Below, one piece after another: positions 16,645 through 25,641 of a stretch of DNA of 64,000 nt. How positions within the stretch are numbered: position 1 is the first letter of the stretch; every line of letters begins with the position of its first letter. This DNA is from Moritella viscosa. Its GTDB lineage: Bacteria > Pseudomonadota > Gammaproteobacteria > Enterobacterales > Moritellaceae. Both the position numbers and the translations under genes were made by a program. The stretch spans positions 2,615,846 to 2,679,845 of the forward strand of contig LN554852.1 of NCBI GenBank assembly GCA_000953735.1, written 5' to 3'. A model generated the notes under the pieces. That model worked only from the letters and a program-made list of their open reading frames with translations, made no database searches and was not told the DNA's origin.

Positions 16645-17940
16645 ATGAAAACAGTAGTATGGGATCAACTTAGTCAAGCAGAACAATCCGCATTATTAAT
16701 GCGTCCTGCAATATCAAACTCGGCAAAAATAGGTGACATTGTTACCGATATTATTGCCCAAGTGAGAAATGAAGGTGATAACGCATTAAAAGCATTAACC
16801 GCAAAATTTGATAAAGTTGAAACAGATTGTTTACGTGTGACTGAAGCTGAGATCGAAGCCGCAAGTCAACGCGTAGATAATGAAACGAAACAAGCTATCG
16901 AGCAAGCACAGCAACACATTCATCTTTTTCATGAAGCACAAGTACAAGATACTATTCGTGTAGAAACGATGCCAGGTGTTGTATGCGAAATGCATACGGT
17001 TGCGCTTGATGCTGTTGGTTTATATATCCCAGGTGGCACAGCCCCACTACCATCGACTGTACTAATGCTTGCTACACCAGCTAACATTGCAAATTGTGAA
17101 CGTATTGTATTAACAACACCACCACCAATTGCCGATGAAATTTTATTTGCCGCCCAATTATGCGGTGTCACCGAAATTTATACGCTTGGTGGTGCACAAG
17201 CAATCGCAGCCCTTGCCTATGGATCTGAATCTATACTAAAAGTAGATAAGATCTTCGGCCCAGGTAATGCCTTTGTTACGGAAGCTAAACGCCAGGTAAG
17301 CATGGATATTAAAGGGGCAGCTATTGATATGCCCGCAGGCCCATCAGAGGTTTTGGTGATTGCCGATGCTGACGCTGACGCTGGTTTTATCGCAGCTGAC
17401 TTACTTTCACAAGCTGAGCACGGTCCCGACTCACAATCCATACTCGTTGTATCATCGAATAAGCTAGCGGCAGAAGTTTCTCAAGAAGTTCAACAACAAT
17501 TAGCGTGTTTGTCTCGACAGGAGATAGCTGTACAGTCTATTGCATCAAGTTTAATTATTGTGACCAATGATATAGACACATCAATTGCAATTAGTAACCT
17601 CTATGCACCAGAGCATTTAATTGTTCAAACTGAGAATGCACGTAGTCTGTTGCCGAAACTGAAACATGCGGGTTCAATTTTCTTAGGTGCTTGGTCACCA
17701 GAGTCTGTCGGTGATTATGCAAGTGGTACTAACCATGTATTACCAACCTATGGTTACACCAAAACCTATTCAAGTTTAGGCCTTGCAGATTTTACTAAAC
17801 GCTTCACTGTTCAGGAGTTAACCCAAGATGGTCTCAAGAGCTTGGCGAAGACGGTCACTTGTCTGGCTGATGCAGAAGGACTCGACGCACACAAACGTGC
17901 CGTCACAATCAGAATTGATCGTTTGGGAGCAACACTATGA
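16645..17940 (+). CDS. hisD: Histidinol dehydrogenase
   Basis: 431 residues. Catalyses the last two oxidations, L-histidinol to L-histidine, with NAD+ and zinc. Seen: [59 protein letters not shown] (His and Gln zinc ligands) and YAPEHL with later SGTNHVLPT, all typical of HisD. Full length. It follows AGGGAGGATC and overlaps hisC by four bases (ATGA), so the two are translationally coupled. Confidence 0.97.
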   Translation: MKTVVWDQLSQAEQSALLMRPAISNSAKIGDIVTDIIAQVRNEGDNALKALTAKFDKVETDCLRVTEAEIEAASQRVDNETKQAIEQAQQHIHLFHEAQVQDTIRVETMPGVVCEMHTVALDAVGLYIPGGTAPLPSTVLMLATPANIANCERIVLTTPPPIADEILFAAQLCGVTEIYTLGGAQAIAALAYGSESILKVDKIFGPGNAFVTEAKRQVSMDIKGAAIDMPAGPSEVLVIADADADAGFIAADLLSQAEHGPDSQSILVVSSNKLAAEVSQEVQQQLACLSRQEIAVQSIASSLIIVTNDIDTSIAISNLYAPEHLIVQTENARSLLPKLKHAGSIFLGAWSPESVGDYASGTNHVLPTYGYTKTYSSLGLADFTKRFTVQELTQDGLKSLAKTVTCLADAEGLDAHKRAVTIRIDRLGATL

Positions 17941-19004
17941 GCAACAAATTAGCACAACTCGCAAGAAAAAATGTCCAAGAACTAACCCCGTACCTATCAG
18001 CGCGTAGAATTGGTGGTACAGGTAATATTTGGTTAAATGCCAATGAAGCCCCTGATTCAGGGCACTATTCATTAGACTGCAGTCGCTTAAACCGCTACCC
18101 AGAGTTTCAACCTGAATCAGTGATTAAGGGTTATGCCGACTATGCAGGTGTGAAACCAGAACAAGTTATCACCACTCGTGGTGCTGATGAAGCGATTGAA
18201 CTGCTGATTCGTACTTTCTGTGAGCCAGGAAAAGATAGTATTCTCATTAATCCACCCACTTACGGTATGTATGAAATCAGTGCTGAAACGTGTGGCGTGA
18301 ATATCATAAGACAGGATCTAGATGCGAACTTCGACCCTGATTATAATGCGATTAAAGCACAGCTAGACACGGTAAATGTTGTGTTTTTGTGTGCACCAAA
18401 TAATCCAACGGGTAATCTACTTAATACAGATCGCTTAACTGATTTATTAAACGCGGCAAAAGACAAAGCCATTATCGTATGTGATGAAGCTTATATCGAA
18501 TTCTGCCCCGAAGCATCACAAGTATCATTGCTGCAAGACTTCGATAACCTTGTCATTTTAAGAACACTATCAAAAGCATTCGCGTTAGCATCATTACGCT
18601 GCGGTTTTGCATTAGCCAGTAAAACTGTTATTGGTCTATTGTCAAAAGTCATTGCACCTTATCCAGTGCCTGAGCCTGTGGCGCAAATTGCAACTCAAGC
18701 GTTAACAGAATCAGGTATTAGCACGATGCAAGCCCGCGTAGCGCAGTTGAATGGTATGCGTAATGCATTTATCGACGAGTTAAATCAGTTGCAGGGTATA
18801 GAAAAAGTATTCCCAGCCACAGGTAACTATGTATTAGTACAATTTAACGATAGCCAAAAAGTGTTTAGCTTACTTGGCGAACAAGGTATTGTATTAAGAG
18901 ATTTTAATTCCAAAGTAAGATTAGAAAATTGTATTCGAATCACCTTAGGCAGCGCGGCTGAAATGAACAATACATTAGTCGCTTTAAAGTCCGTACTCTC
19001 TTAA
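17937..19004 (+). CDS. hisC: Histidinol-phosphate aminotransferase
   Basis: 355 residues, PLP-dependent aminotransferase of class I/II, converting imidazole-acetol phosphate and glutamate to histidinol phosphate. Visible: LNANEAPD near the N-terminus, [19 protein letters not shown], and [16 protein letters not shown], in which SK holds the PLP lysine. Overlaps hisD by ATGA. A 48-bp gap separates it from hisB. Confidence 0.96.
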   Translation: MSNKLAQLARKNVQELTPYLSARRIGGTGNIWLNANEAPDSGHYSLDCSRLNRYPEFQPESVIKGYADYAGVKPEQVITTRGADEAIELLIRTFCEPGKDSILINPPTYGMYEISAETCGVNIIRQDLDANFDPDYNAIKAQLDTVNVVFLCAPNNPTGNLLNTDRLTDLLNAAKDKAIIVCDEAYIEFCPEASQVSLLQDFDNLVILRTLSKAFALASLRCGFALASKTVIGLLSKVIAPYPVPEPVAQIATQALTESGISTMQARVAQLNGMRNAFIDELNQLQGIEKVFPATGNYVLVQFNDSQKVFSLLGEQGIVLRDFNSKVRLENCIRITLGSAAEMNNTLVALKSVLS

Positions 19005-19052
19005 TTAATATAAGAGAATTAAAAAATAAAAATATACAAGCAGGAGCCCGAT

Positions 19053-20126
19053 GTGAGCAAGGAAAAATTCTTATTTATTGATCGCGATGGTACATTGATT
19101 GATGAACCAATTAGCGATAAACAAGTCGACAGCTTAGAAAAGCTAAAATTTGAACCATTAGTGATACCAGCGTTACTCAAATTACAAAGTGCAGGTTACA
19201 CGCTCGTTATTGTGTCTAATCAAGATGGTCTTGGCAGCGATAGCTACCCACAACGGGATTTTGATATTCCACAAAATGCCATGATGGAGTTGTTTGCTTC
19301 ACAAGGGGTTAAATTCGAGTCCGTATTACTTTGCCCTCATTTCACTGAAGATAACTGTAGTTGCCGCAAGCCGCACTTAGGCATGGTAAAAGAATACCTA
19401 CAGTCAGGCCGTATCGATTTTGCTAACTCGTATGTTATTGGCGATCGTATTACTGATATTCAACTTGCCGAAAACATGGGTATTGAAGGGATCTTCTACA
19501 ATAGAGATAACTTGAATTGGCCTATGATTGAACAGCAAATACTGAATAAAGGTAATCGTGTGGCGAGTGTAACCCGAACCACGAAAGAAACGAATATCCA
19601 AGTTGATGTTGACCTCGACAGCCAAGGTGGTAATAGTATTGATACCGGTATGGGGTTCTTTGACCATATGTTAGATCAAATTGCCACACACGGCGGCTTT
19701 CGACTAAAACTGAGTGTATCAGGCGATCTACACATTGATGATCACCATACAGTTGAAGATACGGCACTGGCGTTAGGTAATGCGATCAATCAAGCATTAG
19801 GCGACAAACGTGGTATTGGCCGCTTTGGTTTTGTACTGCCAATGGACGAATGTGAAGCATCTTGTTCTTTGGATCTATCAGGCCGTGCTTACTTGCAGTT
19901 CAGTGGTGATTTCCCTCGCGATCATATTGGCGAATTTGCAACCGAAATGGTACCGCACTTCTTCCGCTCTTTAAGTGATGGCATGGCGGCAACCCTGCAC
20001 CTTAAGGTCGAAGGTAAAAATACCCATCACCTTGTTGAAAGTTTATTTAAGGTATTTGGCCGGACATTGCGTCAATGTATAAAAGTAGAAGGCGATGTAC
20101 TGCCGAGCTCGAAAGGAGTGCTTTAA
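19053..20126 (+). CDS. hisB: Bifunctional histidinol-phosphatase / imidazoleglycerol-phosphate dehydratase
   Basis: 357 residues. The N-terminal HAD phosphatase begins [12 protein letters not shown] (catalytic Asp pair), with a Cys/His zinc motif [14 protein letters not shown] at about residue 93. The C-terminal dehydratase has [34 protein letters not shown] and [13 protein letters not shown], which bind the two metals. The fusion is usual in gammaproteobacteria. The start is GTG at 19053; the ATG two bases earlier is followed at once by TGA. GCAGGAGC is the ribosome site. The stop overlaps the hisH start (TAATG). Confidence 0.97.
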   Translation: MSKEKFLFIDRDGTLIDEPISDKQVDSLEKLKFEPLVIPALLKLQSAGYTLVIVSNQDGLGSDSYPQRDFDIPQNAMMELFASQGVKFESVLLCPHFTEDNCSCRKPHLGMVKEYLQSGRIDFANSYVIGDRITDIQLAENMGIEGIFYNRDNLNWPMIEQQILNKGNRVASVTRTTKETNIQVDVDLDSQGGNSIDTGMGFFDHMLDQIATHGGFRLKLSVSGDLHIDDHHTVEDTALALGNAINQALGDKRGIGRFGFVLPMDECEASCSLDLSGRAYLQFSGDFPRDHIGEFATEMVPHFFRSLSDGMAATLHLKVEGKNTHHLVESLFKVFGRTLRQCIKVEGDVLPSSKGVL

Positions 20127-20746
20127 TGGACCAAGCAAGTAGTAATGATAAATTAAATAGCAAGGTTGTTATTATCGATACGGGTTGTGCTAACCTCTCG
20201 TCGGTAAGATTTGCCGTTGAACGTCTTGGTTATACAGTAACGATAAGTCGTGAACCCGACGTATTACGCAACGCAGATAAATTATTCTTACCTGGTGTTG
20301 GTACTGCGCAAGAAGCGATGAAAAACTTAGCTGACCGCGAACTCATTGAATTAGTAAAAAGCCTCACTCAACCTGTGTTAGGTATTTGCCTTGGTATGCA
20401 GTTACTGGCTGAGTTCTCGGCTGAAGATGATGTTGTAACGCTTGGCTTAATTAGTGGCACTATCGACTCAATGCCAAATAAAGGTGTTCGACTGCCTCAT
20501 ATGGGCTGGAATCAAATAATACCGCAACAAGGTCATCCGTTATTCAAGGATATTCCAAGTGGCAGTTATTTCTATTTTGTACACAGTTATGCGCTTGCCG
20601 TTGGCAGTGACACGATTGCCACCTGTACGCACGGCGCACCGTTTACTGCTGCCGTGCATAGAGATAATTTCTACGGAGTGCAATTCCACCCAGAGCGTTC
20701 GAGTAAAGCGGGTGCACAATTAATCAAGAATTTCCTGGAGATGTAA
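20126..20746 (+). CDS. hisH: Imidazole glycerol phosphate synthase, glutaminase subunit
   Basis: 206 residues, class I glutamine amidotransferase. Ammonia from glutamine is channelled to HisF. The nucleophile elbow is [10 protein letters not shown], and the C-terminal [10 protein letters not shown] carries the catalytic His-Glu pair. The start is the ATG at 20126 overlapping the hisB stop; an upstream in-frame ATG lies within hisB. The N-terminus has about 12 extra residues before [14 protein letters not shown]. Only one base separates its stop from hisF: the usual place of hisA is empty. Confidence 0.96.
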   Translation: MDQASSNDKLNSKVVIIDTGCANLSSVRFAVERLGYTVTISREPDVLRNADKLFLPGVGTAQEAMKNLADRELIELVKSLTQPVLGICLGMQLLAEFSAEDDVVTLGLISGTIDSMPNKGVRLPHMGWNQIIPQQGHPLFKDIPSGSYFYFVHSYALAVGSDTIATCTHGAPFTAAVHRDNFYGVQFHPERSSKAGAQLIKNFLEM

Positions 20747-20747
20747 T

Positions 20748-21521
20748 ATGTTAGCAAAACGCATAATACCGTGTTTAGATGTTAAAGATGGTAAGGTCGT
20801 CAAAGGGGTTAAATTCCGTAACCATGAATTGATTGGCGACATAGTTCCACTTGCTAAACGTTACGCTGAAGAAGGCGCTGATGAATTAGTATTTTATGAT
20901 ATTACAGCCAGTGCTGACGAACGAGTTGTCGATAAAAGTTGGGTTAGCCGCGTTGCAGAAGTAATTGATATTCCTTTCTGTGTTGCTGGTGGAATAAAAA
21001 GTGAAGAAGATGCAGCACGTATTTTAGAGTTTGGTGCTGACAAAGTATCAATCAACTCCCCTGCACTTGCAGATCCAAGCTTAATTAACCGCCTTGCTGC
21101 AAAATTTGGTGTGCAGTGCATTGTGATTGGTATCGACAGTTATTTCGATGACGACACCCAAGAGTACAAGGTATACCAATTCACAGGCGATGAAACACGC
21201 ACACAAGTGACCAAGTGGACCACCTTTGAATGGATCAAAGAAGTTCAGAAACGTGGTGCTGGTGAGATTGTGCTTAATGTAATGAACCAAGACGGTGTTC
21301 GTGGCGGTTATGACACAGTCCAGTTATCAAAGGCACGAAAGATTTGTAACGTGCCATTAATTGCATCTGGCGGAGCCGGTGAAATGGCTCATTTTAACAG
21401 CGTATTTAAAGATTCCGACGTTGATGGTGCATTAGCCGCAAGTGTATTTCATAAGCAAGTCATCAATATTGGTGAATTAAAAGAATATCTACGAGATCAA
21501 GATGTGGAGATCAGAACATGA
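20748..21521 (+). CDS. hisF: Imidazole glycerol phosphate synthase, cyclase subunit
   Basis: 257 residues, TIM barrel. The start [20 protein letters not shown] and [12 protein letters not shown] are specific to HisF rather than HisA; the catalytic Asp residues are in CLDVKDG and in [14 protein letters not shown]. It converts PRFAR and ammonia to imidazole glycerol phosphate and AICAR with HisH. It overlaps hisIE by four bases. HisA, which supplies PRFAR, is not in this operon. Confidence 0.97.
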   Translation: MLAKRIIPCLDVKDGKVVKGVKFRNHELIGDIVPLAKRYAEEGADELVFYDITASADERVVDKSWVSRVAEVIDIPFCVAGGIKSEEDAARILEFGADKVSINSPALADPSLINRLAAKFGVQCIVIGIDSYFDDDTQEYKVYQFTGDETRTQVTKWTTFEWIKEVQKRGAGEIVLNVMNQDGVRGGYDTVQLSKARKICNVPLIASGGAGEMAHFNSVFKDSDVDGALAASVFHKQVINIGELKEYLRDQDVEIRT

Positions 21522-22132
21522 TAACAAACGAACAAATTAACCAACTTGATTGGAAAAAAGTAGATGGTTTAATGCCTGCAATCATTCAAGACTCAGTATC
21601 AGGTGAAGTCTTGATGCTAGGCTATATGAATGAAGAAGCTTTAACGACAACACGCGAATTAGGTAAGGTGACATTTTTTAGCCGTACTAAACAACGTTTA
21701 TGGACAAAAGGGGAATCTTCAGAGAACTATTTATTAGTGCAAGAGATCACCAAAGATTGTGATAACGATGCATTACTTATTACCGCTAAGCCTTGTGGTC
21801 CTACTTGCCACCTTGGCACTGAAAGCTGCTTTGTAACAGAAAACAAACCTGCACTTACTTTTATCGCACAGCTGGATAAAGTATTGGAACAACGTAAGAC
21901 AGCGGATCCAGAAGAAAGCTATACGGCAAGTTTATTTGCCCGTGGCACGAAACGCTGCGCACAGAAAGTGGGTGAAGAAGGTGTTGAAGTTGCTTTGGCT
22001 GCCGTTGCAAAAGATCGTGACGAATTAGTGAATGAAAGCTCAGATCTCCTATATCACCTACTCGTACTGCTACAAAAAGAAGATGTGCCACTGACTGAAG
22101 TGGTTCAGTGTCTAGAAAATCGTCATAAATAA
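21518..22132 (+). CDS. hisI: Phosphoribosyl-AMP cyclohydrolase / phosphoribosyl-ATP pyrophosphohydrolase
   Basis: 204 residues (HisIE fusion). The N-terminal cyclohydrolase has [28 protein letters not shown], and DCDNDALLI with CGPTCH (metal ligands). The C-terminal pyrophosphohydrolase has [29 protein letters not shown] and [13 protein letters not shown]. They carry out steps 2 and 3 of histidine synthesis. ATGA overlap with hisF; last gene of the operon. Confidence 0.97.
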   Translation: MITNEQINQLDWKKVDGLMPAIIQDSVSGEVLMLGYMNEEALTTTRELGKVTFFSRTKQRLWTKGESSENYLLVQEITKDCDNDALLITAKPCGPTCHLGTESCFVTENKPALTFIAQLDKVLEQRKTADPEESYTASLFARGTKRCAQKVGEEGVEVALAAVAKDRDELVNESSDLLYHLLVLLQKEDVPLTEVVQCLENRHK

Positions 22133-22173
22133 CGTTTAAACCGACACTAAATAGGTATTTAATCGACCTGAAT

Positions 22174-22214
22174 CAGTTAAAACTCAGGATTTTACGAGCC
22201 TTGAGTTTTAACTG
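22174..22214. terminator. Long inverted repeat after the his operon
   Basis: CAGTTAAAACTCA (22174-22186) pairs perfectly with TGAGTTTTAACTG (22202-22214); GG and CC extend the stem with one bulged A. The loop is about 10 bases. It lies 40 bp past hisI and is probably the operon's end signal, although a clean T tract is absent; the DNA just beyond is now the IS insertion point. Confidence 0.6.
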
Positions 22215-22215
22215 T

Positions 22216-22223
22216 ATATTTAA
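22216..22223. repeat. IS target site duplication, left copy
   Basis: ATATTTAA, identical to the copy at 23254-23261. Confidence 0.93.
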
Positions 22224-23253
22224 GGCTCTGTTCCCTTTTAGTGTTGGTTTATTCAAGAGCTTCATTAAGCCAGTTTTTGTTTTCGCAAGACGCTTTGTTT
22301 TCCATAAAGATAAACCAAGCAATATAATGTTCCATATAGCCAGTACCAACACCATAAAATCGTTTCATCCAAGTTTTCCAACGCATCATGAAATTATTAA
22401 GTGTCTGAATATGATATATTTTATCAATAACCTTTTGATTATCCAAACTGATAAGCCGTTTATGATCGATGTTGAAACCAAGCTCTTTAACGATGCTTTG
22501 ATAAGATAAATTACCATCGGTACATAGCACAGAATCAGGTGATAAAAGTGGTGTTAGCGCTAAGCTAAGTTCTTCTTTAGTATCTCGCTTTAAGACCTGA
22601 TGGCTTATTGTTCCATTGCGATCTAAAGCCAGTAAAATAGGCACTTTTGGGGGATTACCGCCGCCTCGTTTTCTTGATTCTCTCAGCATTTTTTTGGAAC
22701 CTTTGAAACTCTCGGGTACAAAAGTTTCATCTGCTTCAATAATGCCAAGTAATTCAGTCGGTTTGTGCTCAGAAGGGCTTTTTAGAAAACGATGTCGCCA
22801 TCTAAATGCTGTTTTTAAATTAATATCTAACTTGTTAGCTGCATATCTCAAACTATTAGATAAACACATACATTCTATATATTTCAGCCATTTGCCAGGT
22901 TTTTTCATTCTAAATAGACTTGTTCCCGTTAGGGTGCTGAATGTTTTATGGCAAGCATTACAGCGATAACGTTGTTTTCCTTGCATGGTACTTCCCCATC
23001 GAGATAGCACGTGACCATTGCAATGAGGGCAGTTTGATATTTCATTTTCATATTTGGCAAGGATTTGGCCGACTTCGTCTTTAGATAGGTGGAAGTCGAT
23101 TTGATGATTTAAGCGCTTTAGTTCAACATAAGATAGGTCTTCAATACTTTCTTGAAAAGCTGCAAAAGTTACTTTACTCATAGCGGTAACCTCATGATAT
23201 TGCGGTTACTATAAGTATAGCTAAAACTGCCAACACTAAAAGGGAACAGAGCC
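22224..23253 (-). mobile_element. IS1595-family insertion sequence, complete
   Basis: A 1030-bp element with 24-bp perfect terminal inverted repeats (GGCTCTGTTCCCTTTTAG… at 22224-22247 and its complement at 23230-23253). Outside each end is the direct repeat ATATTTAA (22216-22223 and 23254-23261), an 8-bp target duplication as this family makes. It holds one intact transposase gene. The perfect ends and duplication suggest recent insertion. It sits between the his terminator and rsd, and interrupts no gene. Confidence 0.95.
22249..23181 (-). CDS. IS1595-family transposase
   Basis: 310 residues. The N-terminal part has a zinc ribbon (CPHCNGH…RYRCNACHKTF, about residues 51-79). A helix-turn-helix-like part follows (LRYAANKLDINLKTAFRWRHRFL). 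The ISXO2-type catalytic domain starts at GIIEADETFV (first acidic residues), with CTDGNLSYQ (second Asp) and a C-terminal RFYGVGTGYMEHYIAWF. Apparently complete and uninterrupted, so the element may be active. Its ends lie 25 bp beyond the stop and about 70 bp before the start. Confidence 0.94.
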   Translation of the reverse strand: MSKVTFAAFQESIEDLSYVELKRLNHQIDFHLSKDEVGQILAKYENEISNCPHCNGHVLSRWGSTMQGKQRYRCNACHKTFSTLTGTSLFRMKKPGKWLKYIECMCLSNSLRYAANKLDINLKTAFRWRHRFLKSPSEHKPTELLGIIEADETFVPESFKGSKKMLRESRKRGGGNPPKVPILLALDRNGTISHQVLKRDTKEELSLALTPLLSPDSVLCTDGNLSYQSIVKELGFNIDHKRLISLDNQKVIDKIYHIQTLNNFMMRWKTWMKRFYGVGTGYMEHYIAWFIFMENKASCENKNWLNEALE

Positions 23254-23261
23254 ATATTTAA
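23254..23261. repeat. IS target site duplication, right copy
   Basis: ATATTTAA, identical to the copy at 22216-22223. Confidence 0.93.
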
Positions 23262-23314
23262 ACAGTACTTTTAATTACCGCCAAAGGCAGCCGTAATACA
23301 ACAATTATTTTTTA

Positions 23315-23788
23315 TTAAGCCGTTTGTGTCACTTGCTCAAATAAAGCAGCAATCAATTTATTCTCTAACTCAAAACGTTGATCAAGACTTCCCATAAGTA
23401 TCGCTAAATCACTATCTAATTCATTCAATAGTAAATCAGATAGTTCTGAATATTTATCAGTAAAGTATAAGAGAATAGAAGTTGTCTCACTGATCTGAAG
23501 CATAATTAGTTGAAGCTCTTCAGAACATAATTTACCGTTCATTTCATATCGTGCAATCAGAGCGTCATAAATTTCAAAGTGCCCCATCGAAATATAATCA
23601 ACTAATGTATTGCAAAACTCTTCAATTGCAAAACTAGTCGGTAAAGTTCGCTTATCTTGACTAAATGGCGGTAACCCTGCAATTTTATAGTAACTAACGA
23701 TCAAATTATGGCGCCTAGATAGTAAAAAATCTATAAGTTCGTTCTTCCCTTCCCATTGCTGAACTGTATTTTTATTTCTAGTTAACAT
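23315..23788 (-). CDS. rsd: Regulator of sigma D (Rsd/AlgQ)
   Basis: 157 residues, helical. The stretch FCNTLVDYISMGHFEIYDALI and the start …LIDFLLSRRHNLIVSYYKIAGL match Rsd/AlgQ, and RFELENKLIAALFE matches its C-terminal helix. Rsd binds region 4 of sigma-70 in stationary phase and shifts RNA polymerase to other sigma factors; it is cytoplasmic. Single gene on the minus strand; the IS element lies about 60 bp past its stop. Confidence 0.9.
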   Translation of the reverse strand: MLTRNKNTVQQWEGKNELIDFLLSRRHNLIVSYYKIAGLPPFSQDKRTLPTSFAIEEFCNTLVDYISMGHFEIYDALIARYEMNGKLCSEELQLIMLQISETTSILLYFTDKYSELSDLLLNELDSDLAILMGSLDQRFELENKLIAALFEQVTQTA

Positions 23789-23973
23789 TTAAATATCCCT
23801 TTATAAGTAGCTGATTGGTAAGCTTATTACATAAATAACGATCAATCAACTAGTAGTATTTAGAAATATGATTTAAATCCTGTAATTCAGGTTAAAGCTA
23901 AATATACCGAGGAGGAGGATTACAACGAATCTAACATCATTAGAGTCATGATTATTACAGTGGAAGCTGTCAT

Positions 23974-24007
23974 AATGGCCACTAATATTGTAGTGGCCAT
24001 TCTTTTA
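23974..24007 (+). terminator. Strong hairpin with T-rich tail between rsd and an acyltransferase gene
   Basis: AATGGCCACTA (23974-23984) and TAGTGGCCATT (23991-24001) form a perfect 11-bp stem with a 6-base loop, followed on the plus strand by CTTTTAT. Both neighbouring genes are on the minus strand, where no T tract follows. It may end the acyltransferase message or a small plus-strand RNA. Confidence 0.6.
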
Positions 24008-24068
24008 TAACGCGTTAGCTGTTAATGATTATGTGTAAATGGAAGAAAAAAATATCAGTAGTCAATAT

Positions 24069-24707
24069 TCATTTAAATTTAGCTAAGCAATACTTCTCTT
24101 TAAATTTAGGTGTAACACCTTTAAATACCATATCAATTGCCGCCAGATCTTTCTCAATATCCCCAGTGACCTTTATTACATCACCTATGGTTACGCGCTT
24201 ATTCTTATAATCTAAACGGTACAAAATAATTGGCACATTTGCTTCTAGCGCAATGTAATAAAACCCAGAACGCCAAAAATCTTGATATTTTCGAGTCCCT
24301 TCTGGCGACATCGCATAGAGAAACTGCTCTTGAGTATTAAAAATATCAACAACACTCTGCACCATATTGGTCGACTTTGAACGCTCAATCGGCACACCGC
24401 CTAAAAAAGTCAGTATATTTTTAAATGGCCAACAAAACATTTCAGATTTTCCCGCCCACTGCACATTCACTTTATTAGCAAATCGCGCGCCCATCAATAA
24501 TGGAAAATCCCAATTAGACGTATGTGGTGCATAGGCAATCACTGCTTTTTTATATTCGTGTGGGATCGGCTCGCAATACCAGCCCGTCAAATCAAGTATT
24601 TTTCTTGCACACGCACTAAAAAACGAATTCTGAGAGCTATCCTTTCTTGTGCCTTTACAATTTTGGTTAGGTTCTACTGAGGATGTACTTTCATTCTTCA
24701 TTGGCAT
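24069..24707 (-). CDS. Lysophospholipid (PlsC-like) acyltransferase
   Basis: 212 residues. The acyltransferase box HTSNWD (H-x4-D, about residue 77), GGVPIERSKSTN and SPEGTRKY (about 134) are the signature motifs of the glycerophosphate/1-acylglycerol-phosphate acyltransferase family. It probably transfers a fatty acyl group to a lysophospholipid or similar acceptor at the inner membrane. There is no strong N-terminal membrane span, and the first 30 residues are polar and Ser/Asn-rich. The specific substrate is not evident. Confidence 0.85.
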   Translation of the reverse strand: MPMKNESTSSVEPNQNCKGTRKDSSQNSFFSACARKILDLTGWYCEPIPHEYKKAVIAYAPHTSNWDFPLLMGARFANKVNVQWAGKSEMFCWPFKNILTFLGGVPIERSKSTNMVQSVVDIFNTQEQFLYAMSPEGTRKYQDFWRSGFYYIALEANVPIILYRLDYKNKRVTIGDVIKVTGDIEKDLAAIDMVFKGVTPKFKEKYCLAKFK

Positions 24708-24939
24708 TATTTAATCCTTATACGCACAATTTATAAACAGTTGATTGATTCACATAAGAACAGTTAAATATCTGGCTAAACAACATAGATATTAACCTTA
24801 TGTAAATTAACTTAATTTAAAATACTTTATAGCTGCATTAAGTTAGTCTAAATCACAATCACTTACAGAAAGACTACAGGGTGTCATTAAACACTGTTTA
24901 TAACAAGCATTTGATTAATCTAACCCGCCATATATCATT

Positions 24940-24953
24940 TTGATATAAATCAA
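24940..24953. promoter_or_regulatory. FNR-type binding site, perfect consensus
   Basis: TTGAT-ATAA-ATCAA matches the FNR consensus TTGATnnnnATCAA at all ten fixed positions. It lies 105 bp before the regulator gene. Confidence 0.72.
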
Positions 24954-24989
24954 CAAAACTTTACACTTATAAATGTATTTCCACAGAAT

Positions 24990-25003
24990 TTGACCTTGAT
25001 CAA
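24990..25003. promoter_or_regulatory. Second FNR-type binding site
   Basis: TTGAC-CTTG-ATCAA, nine of ten consensus positions. Its centre is 50 bp from that of the first box, about five helical turns. Confidence 0.6.
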
Positions 25004-25020
25004 ATACTATTAGTGATCTA

Positions 25021-25044
25021 AACTTTCAGAAATTTCTGAAAGTT
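25021..25044. promoter_or_regulatory. Perfect 24-bp palindrome, likely operator of the adjacent regulator
   Basis: AACTTTCAGAAA followed directly by its reverse complement. It ends 13 bp before the regulator's start codon and could be the binding site of that MarR/GbsR-type protein. Confidence 0.65.
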
Positions 25045-25057
25045 CGTTAGGAAGCAT

Positions 25058-25621
25058 GTGAATATCTCCGCACAAAATCAATCTTTTGTTTATCACTTTG
25101 GTGAAATGGGCAGTCGTTGGGGCTTTAACCGTACCGTTGGCCAAATGTATGCGCTTCTTGTTATTACAGAAGAACCACTCAGCGCAAATGATCTGGCCAG
25201 TGGCTTAAACATCTCTCGTGGGAATGTAAGCATGGGCATTAAAGAATTGCAGTCATGGCAGTTGATTCAAGTTAGCCACATTCCAGGTGATCGTAAAGAA
25301 TACTACAGTGCTATTGGCAGCATTTGGGATATGGCTAATACTGTATTCAAAGAACGCCGCAAGCGTGAAATTGATCCAACACTCTCTTTGCTTCGCACTT
25401 CTTTACTAGAAAAACCTACCGATAGCAGTGATGAGTACTCTCAAAGTAAAATGCAAGAGATCCACGACCTACTGGAAATGGTCACTGAATGGGCGGCAGA
25501 ATTACAGCGCCTTAACCCCGAACAACTCAGTAGATTAATGAAGTTGGGTGCTGGTGTATCCAAAATGTTATCTGTAAAAGAGCAATTGTTTCCAAATAAA
25601 AAAAATAATGATTCTAATTAA
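25058..25621 (+). CDS. GbsR/MarR-family transcriptional regulator of the cyd operon
   Basis: 187 residues. A winged-helix domain is seen: WGFNRTVGQMYALL, SANDLASGLNISRGNVSMGIKELQSWQLI (recognition helix), then HIPGDRKEYYS (wing). The C-terminal half is helical and likely forms the dimer. It fits the GbsR branch of the MarR fold. The start is GTG at 25058 after TAGGAAG; the ATG overlapping it is out of frame. cydA begins 20 bp after its stop, so it is probably cotranscribed and regulates cytochrome bd synthesis and its own promoter via the palindrome just upstream; this is inferred from position. Confidence 0.85.
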   Translation: MNISAQNQSFVYHFGEMGSRWGFNRTVGQMYALLVITEEPLSANDLASGLNISRGNVSMGIKELQSWQLIQVSHIPGDRKEYYSAIGSIWDMANTVFKERRKREIDPTLSLLRTSLLEKPTDSSDEYSQSKMQEIHDLLEMVTEWAAELQRLNPEQLSRLMKLGAGVSKMLSVKEQLFPNKKNNDSN

Positions 25622-25641
25622 TCTAGAGGGGTATTATAAAA

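Larger units (their letters stand above)
24708..25057. promoter_or_regulatory. Control region of the cyd operon
   Basis: A 350-bp divergent gap between the acyltransferase gene and the cyd regulator. The right half holds two FNR-type boxes (24940-24953, 24990-25003), a possible -10 TACTAT (25005-25010), and a 24-bp palindrome (25021-25044). The left half shows no clear element. Confidence 0.6.

Noticed and set aside
20075-20125. Extended N-terminus for HisH
   Set aside because: It lies inside hisB and is not expected in the family; the TAATG overlap gives the right start.
20748-21521. Whether this gene could be hisA instead of hisF
   Set aside because: The [12 protein letters not shown] start and the other motifs are specific to HisF.
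23948-24010. A 20-codon plus-strand frame overlapping the hairpin before the acyltransferase gene
   Set aside because: It lies mostly within the terminator-like stem and has no well-placed ribosome site; the GAGGAGG run is about 30 bp away.
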